Positions 8,099-17,020 are shown, counted from the first letter of the stretch. The stretch is DNA of 64,000 nt from Haloarcula sebkhae (GCF_014647415.1 NZ_BMPD01000003.1:310001-374000), one strand, 5' to 3'. Translations and numbers: made by a program. Notes: generated from the letters alone by a model not told the origin.

Positions 8099-9349
8099 AT
8101 GAGCACGTCGCACGTAATCATCGGTGACGGCATCGCGGGTGCGTCCGCAGCCGAGACAATCCGGGAAGCGGATCCGGACGCGTCGGTCACAGTCCTGACC
8201 GACGAGGGGGAGGCACTGTACAACCGGATCCTCATCAAGGAGTTCGCCAAGGGGAAGCTGCCGGAAGCGCCGATCTCGATCCACGAGCCGGAGTGGTACG
8301 ACGAGCGCGACATCGACCTCCAGCTGAACACCCACGTGACGGACATCGACCCCGACGCTCACGAGATCCAGACCCACGAGGGGGACACCTACGAGTACGA
8401 CAAGCTGCTGGTGGCCACGGGTGGGACCCCGGCACAGCTCCCGGTCGAGAACAGCGACGCCGACGGCGTCCACCACTTCTGGACGTTCCAGGACGCGCGT
8501 GGCATCCGCGAGCACGCCGACGAGGCCGATCAGGGCATCATCGTCGGGGCGGGACTGCTCGGCATCGACCTCGCGGCGGTCTGTGCCGCACAGGAAATCG
8601 ACGCGAAGTACCTGATGCGTGGCAACCGCTGGTGGCGCTACGCGCTCTCGGAGGATGGGGCGGAGATCATCCACGAGGCCCTCGAAGAGAACGGCGTCGA
8701 ACCCGTCTTCGAGTCCGGCGTCGACCACTTCGAGGTCGACGACGAGGGTAAAGTCACCGGTGCAGTCGACCCCGACGGCAACCACTACGACGGCGAGTGG
8801 GCGGGTGTCGCCATCGGCCTTGACTTCAACACGGAGTTCCTCAACGGGACCGGACTCGAACTCGACGACGGCGTCGTCGTCGACGAGTACATGCAGACCA
8901 ACGTCGAGGACATCTACGCAGCGGGCGACCTCACCCAGTTTTACGACACCATCCTCGACTCCCAGGCACAGAACGGCGCGTGGGGCTCGGCCAAGGAGCA
9001 GGGCTCGGTCGCCGGGACGAATATGGTCGCGGACGCCGAGGAAAAGGAGTTCCGCTGGGTCTCCTCGTACTCCATCACGCACTTCGACTTCCCGTTCCTC
9101 TCCTTCGGTCACCCGACCCGTGGCGACGACGAGGCCGAACGGAAGTACTCCGACAGCGAGTGGCGGCGTCTCGCCTTCGAGGACGGACAGCTCATCGGCG
9201 GCGTGCTGATCGGCGACCTCTCACAGCAGTCGACGTTCAAGAAGCTCATCCGCCAGGAGCGCCAGGTCGCAGACAAGAAGGAACTGCTACTGGAGAAGGA
9301 AGTGGACCTCGAAGAAGTGAAGGCACAGACGCCCGCGCCGGCCGAATAA
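8099..9349 (+). CDS. FAD/NAD(P)-binding pyridine-nucleotide-disulfide-type oxidoreductase
   Basis: 416 aa. N-terminal FAD motif HVIIGDGIAGASAAETIREA (about residues 5-24), NAD(P) motif GIIVGAGLLGIDLAAVCAAQ (about 143-162), and the C-terminal FAD contact DIYAAGDLTQFYD (about 275-287). The organisation matches the FAD/NAD(P) module of NirB, rubredoxin and ferredoxin reductases. No CxxxxC redox disulfide is present, so it is not a disulfide reductase; electrons probably pass to a separate partner protein. The partner is not evident in the neighbourhood. The promoter geometry supports the ATG at 8099. Confidence 0.82.
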   Translation: MSTSHVIIGDGIAGASAAETIREADPDASVTVLTDEGEALYNRILIKEFAKGKLPEAPISIHEPEWYDERDIDLQLNTHVTDIDPDAHEIQTHEGDTYEYDKLLVATGGTPAQLPVENSDADGVHHFWTFQDARGIREHADEADQGIIVGAGLLGIDLAAVCAAQEIDAKYLMRGNRWWRYALSEDGAEIIHEALEENGVEPVFESGVDHFEVDDEGKVTGAVDPDGNHYDGEWAGVAIGLDFNTEFLNGTGLELDDGVVVDEYMQTNVEDIYAAGDLTQFYDTILDSQAQNGAWGSAKEQGSVAGTNMVADAEEKEFRWVSSYSITHFDFPFLSFGHPTRGDDEAERKYSDSEWRRLAFEDGQLIGGVLIGDLSQQSTFKKLIRQERQVADKKELLLEKEVDLEEVKAQTPAPAE

Positions 9350-9374
9350 GGCCAGCCGACACCGATATTTTACG

Positions 9375-9390
9375 CGCTGCGGACGCAGCG
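9375..9390. repeat. Perfect hairpin, 7-bp arms
   Basis: CGCTGCG, a 2-nt GA loop, then CGCAGCG, 26 bp after the stop of the 8099-9349 oxidoreductase. It could be a terminator or mRNA 3' end structure. It is preceded by a TATA-like gatatttta at about 9364-9372, which sits 32 bp before an ATG at 9397. Confidence 0.5.
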
Positions 9391-9396
9391 ACGCGT

Positions 9397-9612
9397 ATGC
9401 GTAACGCCCTTTCCTGCGTCCTTGCCCGATTCTCCCGTCATAGTGGCCAGTCGGGTGAGAGTGAGGCAGACGAACAGGCGATGACGGCGGCGGCTTCGCC
9501 GGCTCGCCGAGCAAGACCAGTATCGCCAGCGGTGACTGTCAGCGGGAGAACGACGCCCTTTTTTCGCCCTAAAGCGGAGAGGCGCGTATGGATGGCGGCA
9601 GCGGCGATATGA
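9397..9612 (+). CDS. Possible small ORF, 71 aa (doubtful)
   Basis: Opens MRNALSCVLARFSRHSGQSG and runs into the start of the next gene, overlapping it by 25 bp. The only support is a TATA-like element about 32 bp before the ATG. The composition (Arg/Ala/Ser-rich, basic) is unlike normal acidic haloarchaeal proteins and looks like non-coding GC-rich sequence. The 238 bp between 9350 and 9587 otherwise holds only the 9375-9390 hairpin. I list it for completeness. Confidence 0.15.
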   Translation: MRNALSCVLARFSRHSGQSGESEADEQAMTAAASPARRARPVSPAVTVSGRTTPFFRPKAERRVWMAAAAI

Positions 9613-10004
9613 CACTCGCGTTCGACCTCGACGCCCTCAAGCAACTGGCCTACCCGGACAGCGTGTTCAACGACGCGCGCCAGTGGTCCGAGTACGTCGG
9701 CGTCATCTCCGAACAGCCCACCTACGTCGTGACCAACTTCACCCGGAAACACCGGATCAGACAGGACTTCTTCTCTGGGCCGCGCGGCCGCGAGGAGAGC
9801 CTCGAAAACGTCAAAGAGCAGTTCGACACTGACCGGCACGTCTTCGTCGGCGCTGACGACGAGGACGCCGATCTGGCCGAGACGGCGGGCTGGGAGTACC
9901 TCCCCGTCACGCAGGCTTCGGAGGCGGCCGACTGGGACCTCGGTGAACCGGAGACACCGGACGCGACAACCGACGAGGACGAGCAGCGCGACGACTGGCC
10001 GTAA
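9588..10004 (+). CDS. Conserved haloarchaeal hypothetical protein
   Basis: 138 aa, soluble, acidic C-terminus. Core: LAFDLDALKQLAYPDSVFND...GVISEQPTYVVTNFTRKHRI, RQDFFSGPRGREESLENVKE, and RHVFVGADDEDADLAE, then a disordered acidic tail. This resembles a haloarchaeal family I recall as DUF7124, with low certainty. Start at 9588, or the in-frame ATG at 9609 (MTLAFDLDAL), which begins the conserved-looking part. A T-rich stretch about 30 bp upstream (9556-9564) is a weak promoter candidate. No function assigned. Confidence 0.7.
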   Translation: MDGGSGDMTLAFDLDALKQLAYPDSVFNDARQWSEYVGVISEQPTYVVTNFTRKHRIRQDFFSGPRGREESLENVKEQFDTDRHVFVGADDEDADLAETAGWEYLPVTQASEAADWDLGEPETPDATTDEDEQRDDWP

Positions 10005-10050
10005 GCCACGCAACCCGTTGTCGGCGGCGGGAATCTACGCTTCGACTAGT

Positions 10051-10059
10051 TTTATATTT
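10051..10059 (+). promoter_or_regulatory. Core promoter of membrane paralogue 1
   Basis: tttatattt begins exactly 30 bp before the ATG at 10081. The surrounding agttttatattttcccggag is nearly the same as the promoter of the second paralogue at 10989, so the promoter was duplicated with the gene. The geometry implies a leaderless mRNA. Confidence 0.75.
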
Positions 10060-10080
10060 TCCCGGAGAGCGACTGAAGAT

Positions 10081-10929
10081 ATGGCCCTCCATATCGGCGA
10101 CGCGTTACGGCGCGGTATCGACGACATAACCGGCGAAAACGGCCTTCTGGTCATGGGTGTTTTTCTCCTGTACAACCTCGGAAACACCGTCGCAAGTTCG
10201 TCGGTAATGGAAGTGTTGTTCGACGAGTTGATGGCACAGGGCAACCCCAGTGGCGCAGGTGGCCCTGCTGGGGCGGGCAGCCCGGGATTCTCGATGGCGG
10301 ACTTCGTTGGGCCGTTCAGCCTTGATCTGGCGGCTCCAGTCGCTGTGGTGTTGCTGCTGGTGTTCCTCGTGCTCGGACAGCTCGTCAAGTTCTGGGGTAT
10401 CCGGCTGTTCGCAGACCAGAGCGAAATCAGGAGCGACAACGCGTCGGAGCGTGCCGTGATGGCGGTTGTCCTCGGTGGCGGCATCGCGATCGTGACGTTC
10501 GCAATCTCGATGAGTTCGACGTTTTTCCAACTCAACGGACAGGCGTTGCTAAGTCTCGCTGCGTCGCTCGGTAGCGTTCTCGCCTCTCTGGTCGTCGGCC
10601 TTGCACTCGTGTACCTGCTGCAGGCGATTGCCCTGTTCGACGGCGGCTACGTCCAGACAATCAAACACTGTGTCGCACGCTTCATGGACGCTCCGGCACA
10701 GATAATCGTCCTGCTGTTCATCTTGGCGCTTCTCGGTATCATTCCGGGCATTCCCTCGACGGCGTCCGTCATCTCGGTGTTCCTTCCCGGCTCGTTTGAC
10801 CTGCCGTCCCAGTCGGTTCTGCAGGTCGCGTCGATGGTGTTGAACGCGCCAGTGCAGACGTTCAGCCTTGCCGTGATTACGGACGCCTACATTCAGGTAC
10901 GGGCGGAGCAGGACGAGGACGACTTCTGA
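10081..10929 (+). CDS. Multi-TM membrane protein, paralogue 1 of a tandem pair
   Basis: 282 aa. The start MALHIGDALRRGIDDITGEN is fixed by the TATA box 30 bp upstream and by similarity to the paralogue (MALQIGRAFEDGIDEFLSER). About six hydrophobic helices are visible (near residues 20-40, 78-100, 120-145, 155-185, 200-225 and 238-265), with a small Gly/Pro/Ala-rich loop after the first. No catalytic or transport motif is recognisable. Haloarchaeal genomes carry several such proteins of unknown role; I do not assign one. It is followed by its paralogue after 89 bp. Confidence 0.8.
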   Translation: MALHIGDALRRGIDDITGENGLLVMGVFLLYNLGNTVASSSVMEVLFDELMAQGNPSGAGGPAGAGSPGFSMADFVGPFSLDLAAPVAVVLLLVFLVLGQLVKFWGIRLFADQSEIRSDNASERAVMAVVLGGGIAIVTFAISMSSTFFQLNGQALLSLAASLGSVLASLVVGLALVYLLQAIALFDGGYVQTIKHCVARFMDAPAQIIVLLFILALLGIIPGIPSTASVISVFLPGSFDLPSQSVLQVASMVLNAPVQTFSLAVITDAYIQVRAEQDEDDF

Positions 10930-10988
10930 GAACTGGGCCTGATTGCCCACTGATCACCGTCTTCAACGCCTTCAAATATTCATTCAGT

Positions 10989-10997
10989 TTTATATTT
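10989..10997 (+). promoter_or_regulatory. Core promoter of membrane paralogue 2
   Basis: tttatattt begins 30 bp before the ATG at 11019, the same sequence and spacing as the promoter at 10051. The paralogues are therefore likely transcribed separately but by the same signals. Confidence 0.75.
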
Positions 10998-11018
10998 CCC
11001 CAGTCAGGCGTGTTGTGT

Positions 11019-11786
11019 ATGGCCCTCCAAATCGGCCGTGCCTTCGAAGACGGTATCGACGAGTTTCTCAGTGAACGCGGTGCGGTGTTTGCTGGCGCAT
11101 TCATTGCACTCGGATTGGCCAACGGTGTCATCTGGGCATCGCTGTCCCAAGGTCTGCTTGACATTTTCTTGGAAACGCTGCCACCCAGTGCACAGGCCAA
11201 TCAGGCGGCGATGAGCAGTAATACGGCGTTAGCCCTCGATATACCGGTTGCTGTGGCCGCCGTCAGTGCGCTCGCGCTGTTTATCATCAGCGAGGCGCTG
11301 AACATCGTCACGATCCGTGCCTTTGCCAGTGATGCCAATGACCCGATTCCCGACAATGTCGGTCGACGGCTGGGCAAGACCGTTGCGATCGGGATCGCCG
11401 CTGGTATTCTCACTGGCATCGCAGTAGTCGTTGGACTCGTTTTCATCATCATTCCTGGACTGGTCCTGGCCCTTCTGTTCTTCTTCGTCCGGCAGGAGAT
11501 CGCACTGAACGACAGCGGGGTTATCGAGTCCATCAGCAACAGCATCAGTCTCGTCACCGACAACCTCCTCGCCACGTTTGTTATCGCTATCGTGCTCGCG
11601 GTGATCGAACTCGTTCTCGGAGGTGCCTTCAGCTTCCTCCCGGTCTCGTTGCCGCCAATGGTTTTGACGACGGTCTCGACGATCCTCTCTGGCGTCGTCG
11701 GCGTGTTCTCGATTGCTGTGACGACTGTCGCATACCTTCAGGCGACTGAGTCTGACCACGAGACGGAGTCCATCGGCGGGCTCTAA
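11019..11786 (+). CDS. Multi-TM membrane protein, paralogue 2 of a tandem pair
   Basis: 255 aa from MALQIGRAFEDGIDEFLSER; an upstream GTG/ATG three codons earlier is rejected because the TATA-to-ATG distance favours 11019. About six TM helices, including GIAAGILTGIAVVVGLVFII and LLATFVIAIVLAVIELVLGG. The motif HEIALND-like RQEIALNDSGVIESISNSIS after the fourth helix resembles DUF4013/GlpM-like haloarchaeal membrane proteins in layout, as does the gene at 45646-46359. No function is visible. Paralogous to the preceding gene at the N-terminus and in topology. Confidence 0.8.
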   Translation: MALQIGRAFEDGIDEFLSERGAVFAGAFIALGLANGVIWASLSQGLLDIFLETLPPSAQANQAAMSSNTALALDIPVAVAAVSALALFIISEALNIVTIRAFASDANDPIPDNVGRRLGKTVAIGIAAGILTGIAVVVGLVFIIIPGLVLALLFFFVRQEIALNDSGVIESISNSISLVTDNLLATFVIAIVLAVIELVLGGAFSFLPVSLPPMVLTTVSTILSGVVGVFSIAVTTVAYLQATESDHETESIGGL

Positions 11787-11810
11787 ACCGCTGTAGTTCG
11801 TATCGCGGCC

Positions 11811-11817
11811 TTTAACC
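11811..11817 (+). promoter_or_regulatory. TATA element for the 11841 gene
   Basis: tttaacc begins 30 bp before the ATG at 11841, consistent with a leaderless transcript. Confidence 0.55.
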
Positions 11818-11840
11818 ACGCGAGCGACCAATCACGGGTA

Positions 11841-12374
11841 ATGGCTGAACCGCGCGTGCCCGGCGGGCGCGAGTCCGAACTCGAACTGGCCTGTGGCGAA
11901 CTCGTCGACACGCATGATCTCCATCTGGGTATGCGGGAGTTCGCGTGTGATTGCGGCAACACGCACGCCGTCGTGCTTGATCCGCACCCGCTGGCACGAT
12001 TCGTGCCGGAGTTTCTCACTGAGGTACTCCACGCGACTATCGAGACTAACGACGACTACGATGAGTTCACCACTGTTCACTTGATGGGCGTCGTGATGGA
12101 GGAGTTCCCGGAGAAGGTCGTCGCCGCCGACACCAGCGAGGACGGCTCAGTCGGCTTCTCACTTGCATGGGTGAGCGACTTCGACTCCCGCCGCCTTCAC
12201 GAAGTTGTCGTCGAACTGCTCGTGGAACTGATGGAACATGCGATCAGCCACGCCGAGGACGACGACGTGATGGCGGAGTTCGAGGAGCAGATGCTTCAGT
12301 TCGATGTCGACGCGTTCGTCGAGCAGTACCGCGACGAGCGGGACTTCGACGGCAGATCTGACACCGCGATCTGA
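11841..12374 (+). CDS. Conserved haloarchaeal hypothetical (DUF5815-like)
   Basis: 177 aa, soluble, very acidic. Conserved-looking N-terminal half: LELACGELVDTHDLHLGMREFACDC, a CDCGNTHAVVLDPHPLARFVPEF segment with a Cys-x-Cys-Gly that may bind a metal together with the Cys at about residue 18, and a helical C-terminus (VVELLVELMEHAISHAEDDD). I recall this as the haloarchaeal DUF5815 family, uncertainly. The start is supported by the TATA element 30 bp upstream. Function unknown. Confidence 0.72.
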   Translation: MAEPRVPGGRESELELACGELVDTHDLHLGMREFACDCGNTHAVVLDPHPLARFVPEFLTEVLHATIETNDDYDEFTTVHLMGVVMEEFPEKVVAADTSEDGSVGFSLAWVSDFDSRRLHEVVVELLVELMEHAISHAEDDDVMAEFEEQMLQFDVDAFVEQYRDERDFDGRSDTAI

Positions 12375-12392
12375 GGCCCACTGCGTCCTGAG

Positions 12393-12398
12393 TACTTA
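12393..12398 (+). promoter_or_regulatory. TATA element for the broken lipoprotein gene
   Basis: tactta begins 31 bp before the ATG at 12424. The promoter looks intact even though the reading frame is broken. Confidence 0.5.
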
Positions 12399-12423
12399 GT
12401 GGCGCGGGCTCGCATACTCACGC

Positions 12424-13202
12424 ATGGCGGGTCGCGTCGCGGTCCTGCTTGCGCTCTTACTTTTTGCGGGCTGTGGAGCCTTCGGTGGAGCGGAGCGACA
12501 GACGGTGACGCCAGTTCCGGTCCCCGAACAGTCACAGGACGGCCGGGCCGCCCCCGCTGTGACCGGGGACACTGTCGATGCTAGACGACTCGCAGCGGCC
12601 CACCAGCGTGCGACGCGGAACCGCCCGTACGTGCTTGGTATGCGGCTGTCGCTGGAATGGGGCACGCAGATCGTCTCGCTCGTCGTCGAAGACAGATATC
12701 ACTACCAGTTTCGGACCGAAATTGTCGACCAGAACTACACCAAACGGGTGTATACCAACGGGAACCGACGCTATGTCTACGACGAGCGAGCTGAGGGGGC
12801 CTGGACCGCAACGAGGCGGCCAACCCCGGTCGCGGGGTACTCGACCCCGACCCCGCTCGACTCATCGAAGCCTACCTCGCGACGAACGTCAGCGTCGAGC
12901 ACCCGAGGGACGACTGTGACGCCTGTCGCGTGACGCTCACGGCGACGGAGCCGCCGTCGGCGTTCAAACCGGCCAACAATTACAGCGTGCAGGCGACTGT
13001 CCGACCGGACGGCCTCGTCCAGTCGCTCACCGTCTCGTACTGGGACCGCTCCAGAAAAGCTCCGGTCAGCTACGAAATACGGTACTCCGCAATCGGTGAC
13101 ACAACCGTTTCCCGACCGGCGTGGGTCCAACAGCGCTGGGGGAACGCGACAGACAGCGACCCCGAACTGTCCGACAGCCAGCGACACGCCGCCGTCGGCT
13201 GA
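12424..13202 (+). pseudogene. Haloarchaeal lipoprotein gene with an internal frameshift
   Basis: The N-terminal part (12424 to about 12800) opens with MAGRVAVLLALLLFAGCGAF, a signal peptide with lipobox FAGC, and continues plausibly to RRYVYDERAEG. From about 12800 that frame becomes low-complexity Thr/Arg/Pro-rich and stops at 12933. The other frame, which is closed by a stop at 12792, then reads convincingly (RNEAANPGRGVLDPDPARLI, EAYLATNVSVEHPRDDCDAC, VTLTATEPPSAFKPANNYSV) to 13202. One base is missing between about 12795 and 12810, where there is a GGGGG run. The repaired product would be about 259 aa, like secreted haloarchaeal lipoproteins of unknown function. It could be a true pseudogene, a sequencing error or programmed shifting. 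Confidence 0.8.
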
Positions 13203-13240
13203 TTCCCCGAAATATGCCGTCTGACTGTTGTCTGACGGTG

Positions 13241-13247
13241 TTATATG
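13241..13247 (+). promoter_or_regulatory. TATA element for the 13272 gene
   Basis: ttatatg begins 31 bp before the ATG at 13272, which selects that start over the in-frame ATG two codons later. Confidence 0.6.
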
Positions 13248-13271
13248 ATGGTAGCGGTGTTGTAACTGTGT

Positions 13272-13502
13272 ATGGCTATGCGTGAGGGAGAGTTCGAGCG
13301 CATCCTGACAGTGCTCGAAGAAGCCGACGCCGACGGCACACTGACGGCCCGCGAGATCTGTGACCTGCTCGAAGAACACGACGAGGCGTTCGGGAGCGCC
13401 CACCGTGTTGCGACAGTCCTCGGTCGTCGTGCCCAGTCCGGCGAGGTCGAAGTCATTCAGGGTCAGCCCTACCGCTACCGCGTTCCCGATAGCGACAACT
13501 GA
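13272..13502 (+). CDS. Small winged-helix-like haloarchaeal protein
   Basis: 76 aa. The sequence FERILTVLEEADADGTLTAR, then EICDLLEEHDEAFGSAHRVA, then a basic turn and GEVEVIQGQPYRYRVPDSDN has the pattern of a winged helix: three helices followed by a beta-hairpin wing. It is probably a DNA-binding or protein-interaction module. The target is unknown. It stands alone between the broken lipoprotein gene and carB, with its own promoter. Confidence 0.65.
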   Translation: MAMREGEFERILTVLEEADADGTLTAREICDLLEEHDEAFGSAHRVATVLGRRAQSGEVEVIQGQPYRYRVPDSDN

Positions 13503-13628
13503 CCGCTCTCAGCACCGATGCCGCCGGAATTCTTCCTTACGCCGCCTCTATGAGATAGCCAACCGTGTGACACTCAGTCGTTACGATATTCGAAATTAGG
13601 CTTCGAGCTTCGCATTGTTTCGCCGGGC

Positions 13629-13634
13629 TTATTA
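13629..13634 (+). promoter_or_regulatory. carB TATA element
   Basis: ttatta begins 30 bp before the carB ATG at 13659, predicting a leaderless mRNA. Confidence 0.65.
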
Positions 13635-13658
13635 CGATGTGTAGACTCCGCTCGTACA

Positions 13659-16600
13659 ATGACAGCGGACGAGGACCGTACAATCCTGCTCATCGGCAGT
13701 GGCCCGATCAAAATCGGACAGGCGGCCGAGTTCGATTACTCCGGCGCACAGGCGTGTCGTGCCCTTCAGGAAGAGGGTGCCCGCGTCGTGCTCGTGAACT
13801 CGAACCCGGCGACGATTATGACTGACCCGGAGATGGCGGACAAGGTGTATCTCGAACCGATTAACACCGAAGCCATCTCTGAGATCATCCGGAAGGAAAA
13901 CCCCGACGGCGTTATCGCCGGCTTGGGCGGCCAGACCGGACTGAACGTCACGGCCGAACTCGCCGAGGAGGGCGTCCTCGACGAGTACGACGTGGACGTG
14001 ATGGGGACACCACTGGACACCATCTACGCGACTGAGGACCGCGACCTGTTCAAACAGCGGATGGAGGACATCGGCGAACCGGTGCCGCGCTCGACGACTA
14101 TCACGCTCGACGAGGGCGAGTCGGTCACCGACTTAGACGAGGCGTCGCTCGTGGACCGCGTCGAAGCGGCCGTCGACGAGGTCGGCGGGCTCCCCGTCAT
14201 CGCACGCACGACGTACACGCTGGGTGGCTCCGGCTCCGGCGTCGTCGACGAGATGGACGAACTCATCGAACGCGTCCGCAAGGGCCTGCGCCTCTCGCGC
14301 AACAACGAGGTCCTCATCACCGAGTCCATCTCCGGCTGGGTCGAACTCGAATACGAGGTGATGCGCGACGCCGACGACTCCTGTATCATCATCTGCAACA
14401 TGGAGAACATCGACCCGATGGGCATCCACACCGGGGAGTCGACCGTCGTCACGCCGTCACAGGTCATCCCCGACGAGGGCCATCAGGAGATGCGCGACTC
14501 AGCGCTGAAGGTCATCCGTGATCTCGGCATTCAGGGCGGTTGTAACATCCAGTTCGCCTGGCACGACGACGGCACGCCCGGCGGCGAGTACCGCGTCGTC
14601 GAGGTGAACCCGCGCGTCTCCCGTTCCTCGGCGCTGGCCTCTAAGGCGACCGGCTACCCGATTGCTCGGGTCACCGCGAAGGTCGCGCTCGGCAAGCGCC
14701 TCCACGAAATCGACAACGAAATCACGGGCGAGACGACTGCTGCCTTCGAGCCGGCCATCGACTACGTCGTGACGAAAGTGCCGCGCTGGCCCATCGACAA
14801 GTTTCGCGACACGGAGTTCGAGCTCTCGACCGCGATGAAATCCACCGGCGAGGCGATGTCCATCGGCCGGACCTTCCCCGAGAGCCTGCTGAAAGCGCTT
14901 CGTTCCTCAGAGTACAACCCGGCCACTGACTTCAACGAGATCGACGACGCGGAACTCGAAACGGAGTACCTCGAAAAGCCGACGCCCGACCGTCCGTACG
15001 CGATGTTCGAGGCGTTCTGCCGCGGCTACACCGTCGAGGAAGTCGTCGAAATCACCGATATCAAGGCGTGGTACGTCGAGCGGTTCAAAGAGGTCGCCGA
15101 CGCCGCCGACGCTGCCCGCGAGGGCGACTACGAGACTGCCGCACAGGCCGGCTTCACCGATCAGGAGATAACGGCGCTGGCCGGCGGCGAGTTCAACGAT
15201 ACGCACGTCTCCTGGCTCCCGGCTGACCTCGATGGAGACGGCGGCGGCGAGCCGGAAGTCGAGGCAGCGACCGACGGTAGCGGTGTGCAGATCGAGGACA
15301 TCGAGACCGACACGACCGACCGCGACTTCAAGCTCGTCGACACCTGTGCCGGCGAGTTCGAGGCGACGACGCCGTACTACTACTCGACGCGGGACCCGCT
15401 GTCGGGCATCGACCGCGACGAACTCCAGATCGACCCGGACCTCGAAAGCGTCGTCGTCGTCGGCGGCGGCCCCATCCGTATCGGGCAGGGGGTGGAGTTC
15501 GATTACTGTTCAGTCCACGCAGTCCGCGCGCTGGAGGAACTGGGTATCGACGCCCACGTCGTCAACAACAACCCCGAGACGGTGTCGACTGACTACGACA
15601 CCTCCGACGGGCTGTTCTTCGAACCGGTCACCGCCGAGGAAGTCGCCGACGTGATCGAAGCAACCGACGCCGACGGCGTGATGGTCCAGTTCGGCGGTCA
15701 GACCTCCGTCGACATCGGCCACCCGCTCGAACAGGAACTCGAACGCCGCGACCTCGACTGTGAGATCATGGGGACCTCCGTCGACGCGATGGACCTCGCC
15801 GAGGACCGCGACCGGTTCAACAAGCTGATGGACGAACTCGGCATCTCACAGGCCGAAGGCGGCTCCGCGACCTCCAAGGAGGAGGCCCTCGACCTGGCCC
15901 ACGACATCGGCTACCCCGTTCTCGTGCGTCCGAGCTACGTGCTCGGCGGCCGCGCGATGGACGTGGTGTACAACGACGAGGACCTCGAAACGTACATCGA
16001 GGAAGCCGTCCGCGTCAGCCCGGATAAGCCGATTCTGGTCGACGAGTTCCTCGCCGACGCCGTCGAACTAGACGTCGACGCTGTGGCCGACGAGGACGAC
16101 GTCCTCATCGGCGGCGTGATGGAACACGTCGAGACGGCGGGCATCCACTCGGGCGACTCCGCCTGTATGATTCCGCCGCGCTCTCAGGAGATCAAGGACG
16201 TGATGCCACGTATCCGCGAGGTCGTCGAGGACATCGCCGACGCGCTTGACACCGTCGGTCTGCTAAACGTCCAGCTCGCTGTTCGTGACGGCGAGGTGTT
16301 CGTCCTCGAAGCGAATCCGCGCTCGTCCCGTACTGTCCCCTTCATCTCAAAGACGGCCGGCGTCCCGATCGCGAAGATCGCCGCCAAGGTGATGTCCGGC
16401 GCGACGCTCTCGGAACTCGACGTGCAGGAGCAGATTCCCGAGCAAGTCTCTGTCAAGGAGGTCGTCCTGCCGTTCGACCGCCTGCCTGGTTCGGACCCGC
16501 GTCTCGGCCCCGAGATGAAATCTACCGGCGAGGTCATGGGGACCGCCGGCTCCTTCGGCAAGGCCTACCAGAAGGCCCAGATGGCCGTCGGAAAGGCAAT

Positions 16601-16910
16601 CCCGCTTGAAGGGACGGCCATCGTCGATCTGCCGATCCTCGGCTTTGAGGAGCACTTCGACGTACGAGACTTCGATGACTACGACGACACCGACGCCATC
16701 ATCGACGCTATCCAGAGCGGTGAGGTCGACCTTGTCCTCTCCCGCGACCGCGACGTGCTGGAAGCCTGTGTCGAGGAGACCGTGACGTACTTCTCGACCC
16801 ACGAGAGCGCCGAGGCGGCGCTGGAAGCGATCAACTCCGCTGACCAGCCGCTCGCCGTCCAGGCCATCGACGAACGGCCAAAGACCCAGCGCGAGTGGGG
16901 CGCTGAGTAA
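13659..16910 (+). CDS. carB: Carbamoyl phosphate synthase, large subunit
   Basis: 1083 aa; makes carbamoyl phosphate from bicarbonate, two ATP and ammonia passed from CarA, for pyrimidine and arginine synthesis. Two homologous ATP-grasp halves are visible: GSGPIKIGQAAEFDYSGAQA near residue 12 and GGGPIRIGQGVEFDYCSVHA near residue 605, each followed by ATP-grasp motifs (VEVNPRVSRSSALASKATGY; LEANPRSSRTVPFISKTAGV). The linker (about residues 520-560) carries an acidic, glycine-rich haloarchaeal insert. The C-terminal allosteric (MGS-like) domain is rather short. Its partner carA is not adjacent but 4.3 kb away on the opposite strand. Confidence 0.97.
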   Translation: MTADEDRTILLIGSGPIKIGQAAEFDYSGAQACRALQEEGARVVLVNSNPATIMTDPEMADKVYLEPINTEAISEIIRKENPDGVIAGLGGQTGLNVTAELAEEGVLDEYDVDVMGTPLDTIYATEDRDLFKQRMEDIGEPVPRSTTITLDEGESVTDLDEASLVDRVEAAVDEVGGLPVIARTTYTLGGSGSGVVDEMDELIERVRKGLRLSRNNEVLITESISGWVELEYEVMRDADDSCIIICNMENIDPMGIHTGESTVVTPSQVIPDEGHQEMRDSALKVIRDLGIQGGCNIQFAWHDDGTPGGEYRVVEVNPRVSRSSALASKATGYPIARVTAKVALGKRLHEIDNEITGETTAAFEPAIDYVVTKVPRWPIDKFRDTEFELSTAMKSTGEAMSIGRTFPESLLKALRSSEYNPATDFNEIDDAELETEYLEKPTPDRPYAMFEAFCRGYTVEEVVEITDIKAWYVERFKEVADAADAAREGDYETAAQAGFTDQEITALAGGEFNDTHVSWLPADLDGDGGGEPEVEAATDGSGVQIEDIETDTTDRDFKLVDTCAGEFEATTPYYYSTRDPLSGIDRDELQIDPDLESVVVVGGGPIRIGQGVEFDYCSVHAVRALEELGIDAHVVNNNPETVSTDYDTSDGLFFEPVTAEEVADVIEATDADGVMVQFGGQTSVDIGHPLEQELERRDLDCEIMGTSVDAMDLAEDRDRFNKLMDELGISQAEGGSATSKEEALDLAHDIGYPVLVRPSYVLGGRAMDVVYNDEDLETYIEEAVRVSPDKPILVDEFLADAVELDVDAVADEDDVLIGGVMEHVETAGIHSGDSACMIPPRSQEIKDVMPRIREVVEDIADALDTVGLLNVQLAVRDGEVFVLEANPRSSRTVPFISKTAGVPIAKIAAKVMSGATLSELDVQEQIPEQVSVKEVVLPFDRLPGSDPRLGPEMKSTGEVMGTAGSFGKAYQKAQMAVGKAIPLEGTAIVDLPILGFEEHFDVRDFDDYDDTDAIIDAIQSGEVDLVLSRDRDVLEACVEETVTYFSTHESAEAALEAINSADQPLAVQAIDERPKTQREWGAE

Positions 16911-16987
16911 CGCGATCGGTCGTTCTCGGGATTCGGTCAGGCACCGCGGCGGCACTGATTCCTGTCACTCGAACAGATAGGCACAAA

Positions 16988-16995
16988 TACTTATT
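16988..16995 (+). promoter_or_regulatory. Promoter of the multi-PAS histidine kinase
   Basis: tacttatt lies about 30 bp before the ATG at 17021 within a locally AT-rich stretch, consistent with a leaderless mRNA. Confidence 0.6.
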
Positions 16996-17020
16996 CGTTG
17001 GACACGTTCACATACACTTC

